Assembly (NCBI GenBank): GCA_018524725.1
Contig: JAEUWP010000556.1
Coordinates: 29,992-93,991 of the forward strand
DNA length: 64,000 nucleotides
Reading direction: 5' to 3'
Source: Podaxis mareebaensis
Taxonomy: Eukaryota; Basidiomycota; Agaricomycetes; Agaricales; Agaricaceae
The notes under the pieces were generated by a model. That model worked only from the letters and a program-made list of their open reading frames with translations. It was not told the DNA's origin and made no database searches. Below, piece by piece: positions 58,272-64,000 of the stretch (position 1 is the first letter of the stretch; each line of letters begins with the position of its first letter). A program made the translations under genes and the position numbers.

Positions 58272-58545
58272 TCACAACTCTGTGGTTTCCTGCCAGAGGC
58301 TAACCATCATGCACTTCATCAAATCCCATTCTTCATAAAGTTGCTCTTCAGGCTCTTTGGTCTCCTCAGTGATCTCGGAGTCTGCAATATTCATAACATG
58401 ATCCCCTTCATAGTGTTGAGTGTCCTCACTCGACTCAGTGGCTCCTGGTAACATTTTCATCATCATAAGGATATTCATGCATTCCCTCTCCTGTGTCATC
58501 CATGAGGCTTTGGAGGGTGCATTCGATTGATCGAGCTGACTGTCA

Positions 58546-59862
58546 TCAAGGGTGAATGCATTGGTCAGAGGCTCTGGGGATGATGGTGGCATTGATGGTG
58601 TGACGGGAGAGGCATGGAGGAGATCTGTCATGGTGTTCATCAGTGAATCTAGGTCTTTGGATGTTGTCAGCAGTGGTGAGGCCTGCCCAAAGGAGAGTGT
58701 GATGGTGGTGGCATGGACGAACGGGCAAAGGAGATCTTGAGTCTCCTGACAATGAGGGTTGAGCTGCAGAGGAGGAGGGAGTTGGTAAGGGGAGAGCTGA
58801 GGGATGAGCATTCTGGGATCGATTGTTTGTGGAAGCACTAGTTCCTTGTCCACCATCCTGCTGCCTGGTAGTGGCAGCATGTTTGGTGAGTCTAGCCATG
58901 GCAAGCTGGGCTCAGTCGGCAAGGATTCTGGCATAGTGGAATGGCGGGTGGGTTCTGATGGGATTGAGAAAACAGTACTTCTGGTAGTGTCCAGGGGTGT
59001 AGTGGTGGCAGAAGGGGCAGTAGTATCTTGTGCATTGATCCACCCTATGACCCACATTGCTACATTGATAGCAGGTGGCATGTTGGTTGGATAGGGTGAG
59101 GATAGGGCTGTCAGTGACAATAGATTCTGTATCTCCAGAAGCTCCTGTTTCAGGGTGTTGTCAATCCACATCATGAAGTTGCTCGGATACTGAAGTGGTT
59201 CCTTGGTTCCATTGGGGCGAGGGGTTGTGAGTAATGTTGCCAGATCTAAGTCCAATTTGTGGGTGGAGAAAAGCAGATATGTCCTCTCACACTTGCAGAA
59301 TCGCATGGTGGGTGCCTTGGAGGTATCGCCTTTCTTGATCAAGTCCTGGCAAGTCAATAACCTGAGTAAAGCAGGCACTGACTTCGTCAGCCAGTCTGTT
59401 AGCATGGAGCTGGCAATGTATTGCATTAAACCAAGTTGACCTGAAAGAGTCGAGTACTTCAGTTGATTGATTACTGTGCTCAAGAGCGGTCCTTGCTCAG
59501 GAAAAGGCATCTTTGTATAAAGAGTTGAGTTGTACAGCAGCAGAAAGAGCAGCATCGCCTGCTTCTTGTAAGGCATGAGATGGAAGGGTTTGCCCTTGGG
59601 CACTTTGTGCTTCATGTAGTTGGAACACCTCAGATATTTGGCACCTGACTTCTGTGATGTCAGTGACTTGTCTTTGCTGCTCTTCATAGTGGAGGGATTT
59701 GGGGGTAGAGGGGTGATCTTCAGGGGAAGGTGTTGGCTCATGAGTAAGAGGAGTGGGTGGAACTGAGATGAGGGTTTGAGATGATGCTCAAGTAAAAGAA
59801 GTAGTGGAGGTAGGAGTGGTCAGGTAGTCAGTGGTCGTAGTGTTGTCGGAAGTGAAAGACAT
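58546..59862 (-). pseudogene. Accessory ORF after pol with two zinc knuckles (second chromovirus)
   Basis: Starts at ATG 59862, 32 bp after the pol stop, in one frame to about 58546. It contains a coiled region (EEQQRQVTDITEVRCQ..) and, near 59073, CYQCSNVGHRVDQC directly followed by CPFCHHYTPGHYQKYC. These are two CCHC-like knuckles. A Ser/Pro-rich tail follows. Five premature TGA codons occur and no other stop type. A longer stop-free frame on the same strand (58272-59741) exists but lacks these motifs, so I take it as a by-product. Role unknown; perhaps nucleic-acid binding like Gag. Confidence 0.6.
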
Positions 59863-59893
59863 TTGAGTAGTTTGAGTTTTAGTGGAGGTTATG

Positions 59894-62800
59894 TCACAGT
59901 TTATAAGTGTTGAGGAGGGTCTTGGAATTGCGCAGATCTGTCAAATTTTGCCAGGTTTGTTCCGATTCTGGGTATCCCTTCCAATGCACTAGAAACTCTA
60001 ATCCTTGTCTTCTGGTGTAACAGTGTGCCACTATGGCTTTGACTTCCCATTCTTCTTCTCCTTGGATGAGGTCAGGTGGGGGTCTTGAGAAGTGTTTGCC
60101 ATAAACATCGTTTTTGGTGACAGGATAGAGATACTGGACATGGAAGACATTGTGAATCTTCCAGTTCTTGGGAAGAGATAGCTCATAGGATACATTTCCA
60201 TGTTTCCTAATAATGGTGAATGGGCCTAGTTGACAGGCAGTGATCTTCCTCAATGCAACCCGAATTGGCAAGTTTTGAGCATCAAGCCATACCTTTTGGC
60301 CAGGTTCTATTTTTGGCAGCATGCACATTTGTGTCTGTTCTGTCATAATTTTGCACAAAGTCTCATGTGCTATTTTTGCAGCTTCTTGGATATTTATAAT
60401 CCAGTTCATTCTTTCTTTGGCCAATGGGGAGTTCGTCGGTGCTAGCTCAGTTGGGAAGGCTTTGAGCAGGTGACCATACATGAGTTCAAATGGCATTTGC
60501 TGGCAGTTGGTGTGTGTTCTGGAGTTATGGGAGAATTTGACTAAAGGAAGGTGTTCAGGCCAGGTGTGGGGGTTTTGAGCGCAATAGGCCAATAGGTACA
60601 TCTCAATTTCTTGATTAAATCATTCAGTTGATCCATCCAATTGAGGGTGATAGGCAGTAGAGGGGGAGTGATTGATATTCAGCTTCTTGAACATAGCTTG
60701 TATCAATTTGGCCATAAATCAGGGATCTCTGTCCAAAATGATTTTATCAGGTATTCCTGTGCAAATGAACATGTGTTTGATCAAGATGTCTGCAATTTGA
60801 TCAGCAGTGGTGGATTTGGAAGTGGGTACTATGATTATCCCCTTTGTAAGACCATGGTCCATCATGGACAATATTGCATCATAACCATTGGATTCAGGGA
60901 GGTTAGTAATGAGGTCCATGGACATCTGGGCAAAAGGCCGGGATGATCGGGGACCTGGAATTGGTTGAAGAGGAGGCTTCAAGGGTCATCTGTTGATCTT
61001 GTATTGTTGGCAAGTAGGGCATCCTTTCATGTAGTTTGTGACATAGGTGTGAATGCTGGGCCAGGTGACATATTCTTGAAGTTTCCTAAGGGTTTCAGCA
61101 ACTCTGGGGTGTCCCACAGCTGGTGCATTGTGTACATGCTGCAATAAGCGCTTCTTAAGTGCAGAGTCCATGGGAAGTTGGATATGACCTTCTTGATCCA
61201 GTTCTATGGTTCCATCCTTTCCTTTTTGGGCTTCATTTTCAACATCAGGGTCTATGATGTTGATTTCGTTGTTTTCTCCTGAATTAGCCAGTCTTGCGTT
61301 AGCATTGGTAAAATCGCTAGTCTGAAACTTCTCTAGTGGAATGGCTGCCTTTGTTGTTTTGAGCTCCATGTCTTTACTTGTTGAGGCGTGATCTGGTCTT
61401 CTGGACAAAGCATTGGTGGTGCAGTTCTTAGATCCAGGAATATGGCAAATCTTGATTTTATGGGTGCTGATCACAGCAGACCATTGAATGGTTCATCTTG
61501 ACAATTTTGATGGCTTGGCCCAATGGATGATATTGTCATGATCTGTCCATATCATCGTTTCATAGGGTGATCTGTTGATGTAATGATGCCATTCTTGTAA
61601 TGCATGGATGATGGCTAGGAATTCTTGTTCCAATGCGTGATAATTCTGTTCAGTGGGGGAGAATGGTTTGGAGTAATAGAAGCATGGGTGTAGCATGCCA
61701 TTTGAGTCCTTCTGGAGGAGAACTGCTCCAGATGCATAAGTGGATGCATCAGTTTGAATTTCAAATGGTTTTGAGGGATCCAGGGTAATTAAGATGGGTT
61801 CTTCCAGGAACTGTTGCTTTAATTTTCTAAATGTGTCATCAGCTTCTTTCATCCATTTGAAAGGAGTGTTGGACTTCTTTAGGAGTGTGTTAAGGGGTAA
61901 GGACAGGTGGGCATAATGCTTGATGAATTTGCGATAGAAATTGCAGAACCCAATGAATTTCCATATGTCTTGGACCGTTTTGGGTGTAGGCCAATCTGCT
62001 ATTCCTTTTAGCTTGGTGGGGTCCATCTTGACTTTGTTGGGAGAGATGATGAATCCAAGATAAGTGAGGGTTGTTTTCTCGAATTTGCATTTCTCTGGCT
62101 TGAGGTAAAGATTGTGTTTCCATAAGATCTTGAATACTTCCCTTGTTGTCTTTTGCAGTTCGGCTTTGGTAGGGGCATGGATAAGGATGTCATCCATATA
62201 GATGATGACTTTGTTTTGCATGATGAGAGGGGTGAGGATAGTATCCATCATGTTCTGGAATGTAGCAGGAGTGTTGCACATCCTGAAAAACATGACTGTG
62301 GGTTCAAATAATCCTTGATGGGTGCAGAAAGCTCCTTTCCATCTGTCTTCTTCAACAATGTGAACATTGTTGTAGCCAAGTCTGACATTGAGTGCAGTGA
62401 AGTATTTTGATCCTCGTAACTTGTCAAGTATGGATTGGATAGAGGGGATAGGATAGCCATTTTTGACCGTGTGCTCGTTGAGGTACCAGTAGTCCTGACA
62501 GGGCCTAAGTTTCCTGTCTTTCTTTGAGATGAAGAAGAATGGCGAGGCCATGGGAGATTTTGAGGGTCTGATGTATCCTTTCGCAAGGTTTTCTTCGAGG
62601 AATTTGTCGAACTCCTTCTCTTCAGTGAGGGAGAGCTTGTAGGAGGGGAAAGCTTTCAGTATGAAGCTTTCTTTGGTTTCGATCTGGTGATCCCATTGTC
62701 AAGCAGGAGGGAATCTTTCACTTTTCTTTTGAGAGAAAAGGTCAAGATACTCATGGAACTCTCAGGGAACTATTTTCTCGGGATCAGTCTCCTTCTTCTG

Positions 62801-63240
62801 TTCTCTTGCTTGGGCTAGTATTTGCGAGTAGGAGGTCTTGGGATTTATTTTAGTGAAGTTTTCCTCAGAGAAATCTTCTTCAAGCTCGTTCACATATATT
62901 TCGGAAAGAGTGTCATCGATTATCAGAGAGAGTGTGGTGTTTTCTGTTAAACGTCTCCATGAAAGGGTTCATTTCGACCAATCGATGTCAGGATTATACT
63001 TTGCGAGCCAAGGGATTCCCAAGATTATTCTAGGTCATCCTAGATTGATCATCTGCAAATCCATCTCCATTTGTTTCCCATAGATGGTGAAATTGAGGGT
63101 AACAAAATGAGTGATTTGCTTATCTTTATTCAGGGTTCCATTGGCATTCCTGACTTTGATTGGTTTCTTCAACAGTGATGTTTTTAGGTTCCATTTTTCA
63201 ACCAACCAGTGGTTGATAAAGTCTTGTCAGTGATAGGGCA
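59894..63240 (-). pseudogene. pol: Pol of the second chromovirus, broken by multiple TGA codons
   Basis: A single minus-strand frame. Protease-like remnant around 63000-63240. RT: GYIRPSKSPMASPFFF, CQDYWYLNEHTVKN, then YMDDILI. RNase H: QTDASTYASGAVLLQ and WTDHDNIIHWAK. Integrase zinc part: H..H with CPTCQQYK; core starts SMDLITNLPES; later FHVQYLYPV and a chromodomain (FLVHWKGYPESEQTW) near the end, TGA 59894-59896. Premature TGA codons at 63035-63037, 62969-62971, 62762-62764, 62699-62701, 61493-61495, 60986-60988, 60719-60721 and 60620-60622, and one more near 63228. No frameshift was needed. Several conserved Arg/Gly positions are changed by transitions (for example Tyr-Trp-Tyr where Tyr-Arg-Tyr is usual). 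Confidence 0.85.
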
Positions 63241-63649
63241 ATAAAAGGTGTTGGATTGATGGGTCTTTAAACACAGTTCAGAAACAGGTACTTTGTTCTG
63301 GGAAAAGGAAGGGGGCATAATTTCATCCTTTGGATGGGGATAAGAGTCAGAAACCAGTCCATTAGAAAATGAAAAAGGGGAAGAAAAAGAATCATCCTTT
63401 GGTGCATCTTTCTTTCCTTTAGATGATCTAGATGTGGAAACTAGTCATCTGAGGCAAAATCCTGAATCTCCTTTGCTTGAGCACTGGTGGAGTTTGAGAA
63501 TTCAGTGAAGATCTCAGTGACTTCTTTGTCGTCTGCTTCCTGAATTATCTCATTGATCTGGGCAAACATAGCTTTTCGCTTCTGCTACTTTTCCTTGTCA
63601 TGGGGTAGTTTAGGGGGTATGGGTGGCTTATGCTTGGAAACCTTTGCTT

Positions 63650-64000
63650 GGGCATTTCATGGTAAGTTTCATGTCGATTGCAGTGGGTTTGGTTTTTTCA
63701 GACATTCTTGGGTGAAATGTCCTGTTTGTCTGCAGTTGAAACACTTCCCTTGCTTGAGGTCATTGTGCATTCTTGGGGTGAGGATGTTCTGAAGAAACGT
63801 CTCCAGGAGGTCTCAGTTCTCTTCAACCTCGTTAACTTCTGCATTGGAACCTTCTTCCAAGGAATAGTCTTCTTCAAGCACGATTTCAGAGAGTGCCAAT
63901 GCCAAGTTATCCACATCCATGGTGTTGATGGGGCAGCAAATGGATTACTATAGAATATAACAAATAAAAGAGATAATGTGAAGTGAAATATAAAATAGTA
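63650..64000 (-). pseudogene. gag: Gag C-terminus of the second chromovirus (partial)
   Basis: The frame from about 63920 holds an acidic stretch and a CCHC knuckle CFNCRQTGHFTQEC (63743-63702). A TGA lies about 100 nt before the knuckle and another after it. The rest of gag is outside the window. Confidence 0.65.

Larger units (their letters stand above)
58546..64000 (-). mobile_element. Degenerate Ty3/gypsy chromovirus, cut by the right window edge
   Basis: Minus-strand order: gag tail, protease/RT/RNase H/integrase with chromodomain, then an accessory zinc-knuckle ORF. The left limit is only the end of recognisable coding; LTRs were not found. CpG is scarce through the body and TGA is the only premature stop seen, a sign of long exposure to deamination. 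Confidence 0.85.

Noticed and set aside
58272..59741. 489-codon stop-free frame on the minus strand as the accessory gene
   Set aside because: The zinc knuckles and pol-like decay pattern are in a different frame of the same strand; the long frame has no motif and is a by-product.
58546..64000. TGA recoded as a sense codon in the second retroelement
   Set aside because: Host genes in the window use TGA as a real stop (for example 27149-27151 and 10401-10403), and CpG deamination explains the stops more simply.

Overview
The window is nuclear DNA from a filamentous basidiomycete, most likely an Agaricomycete. Genes carry many short introns (about 40-110 nt, GT..AG). The gene content is typical of mushroom-forming fungi: DUF6533-type seven-helix proteins, NACHT NTPases with the short basidiomycete N-terminus, a fused STE-domain plus C2H2 Ste12, and chromodomain Ty3/gypsy elements. 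I cannot name the genus. No similarity search was run; all gene models were spliced by hand.

Region 1 (1-17.6 kb) is gene-dense: the 3' end of an unknown gene, a DML1/Misato-like gene, an IPNS-like 2OG-Fe(II) oxygenase, a DUF6533 membrane protein, a small cysteine-rich secreted protein, an intron-containing tRNA-Lys(CTT), an alpha/beta-hydrolase, a low-complexity 604-aa protein, a second DUF6533 gene in opposite orientation, and a single-exon hypothetical protein.

Region 2 (17.6-30.7 kb) is mostly non-coding and holds one large gene, a Ste12-type transcription factor (1357 aa by my model), downstream of a 5.4 kb gene-poor stretch with a 15-G run.

Region 3 (30.7-47.1 kb) has two paralogous NACHT genes on the minus strand with identical core exon lengths, flanking a complete cytochrome P450 on the plus strand. 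Then come a Ste7/Fuz7-type MAPKK, a divergently transcribed Rpn14/PAAF1-like WD40 gene 84 bp away, and a single-pass Ser/Thr/Pro-rich membrane protein. The MAPKK and Ste12 families act in one mating/filamentation MAPK pathway and lie about 14 kb apart here.

Region 4 (47.1-64 kb) is repeat-derived. A kinase fragment is followed by a complete 8,256-bp chromovirus with 721-bp LTRs and a TGGTG target duplication. It carries gag, a pol with four nonsense codons, and a spliced antisense gene whose protein has six cysteines in Zn2Cys6 spacing. About 30 LTR-LTR differences are all transitions at CpG sites. A second, older chromovirus on the minus strand runs off the right edge; every premature stop I followed in it is TGA, mostly where Arg (CGA) would fit. 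Together the two elements look like snapshots of CpG deamination at different ages.
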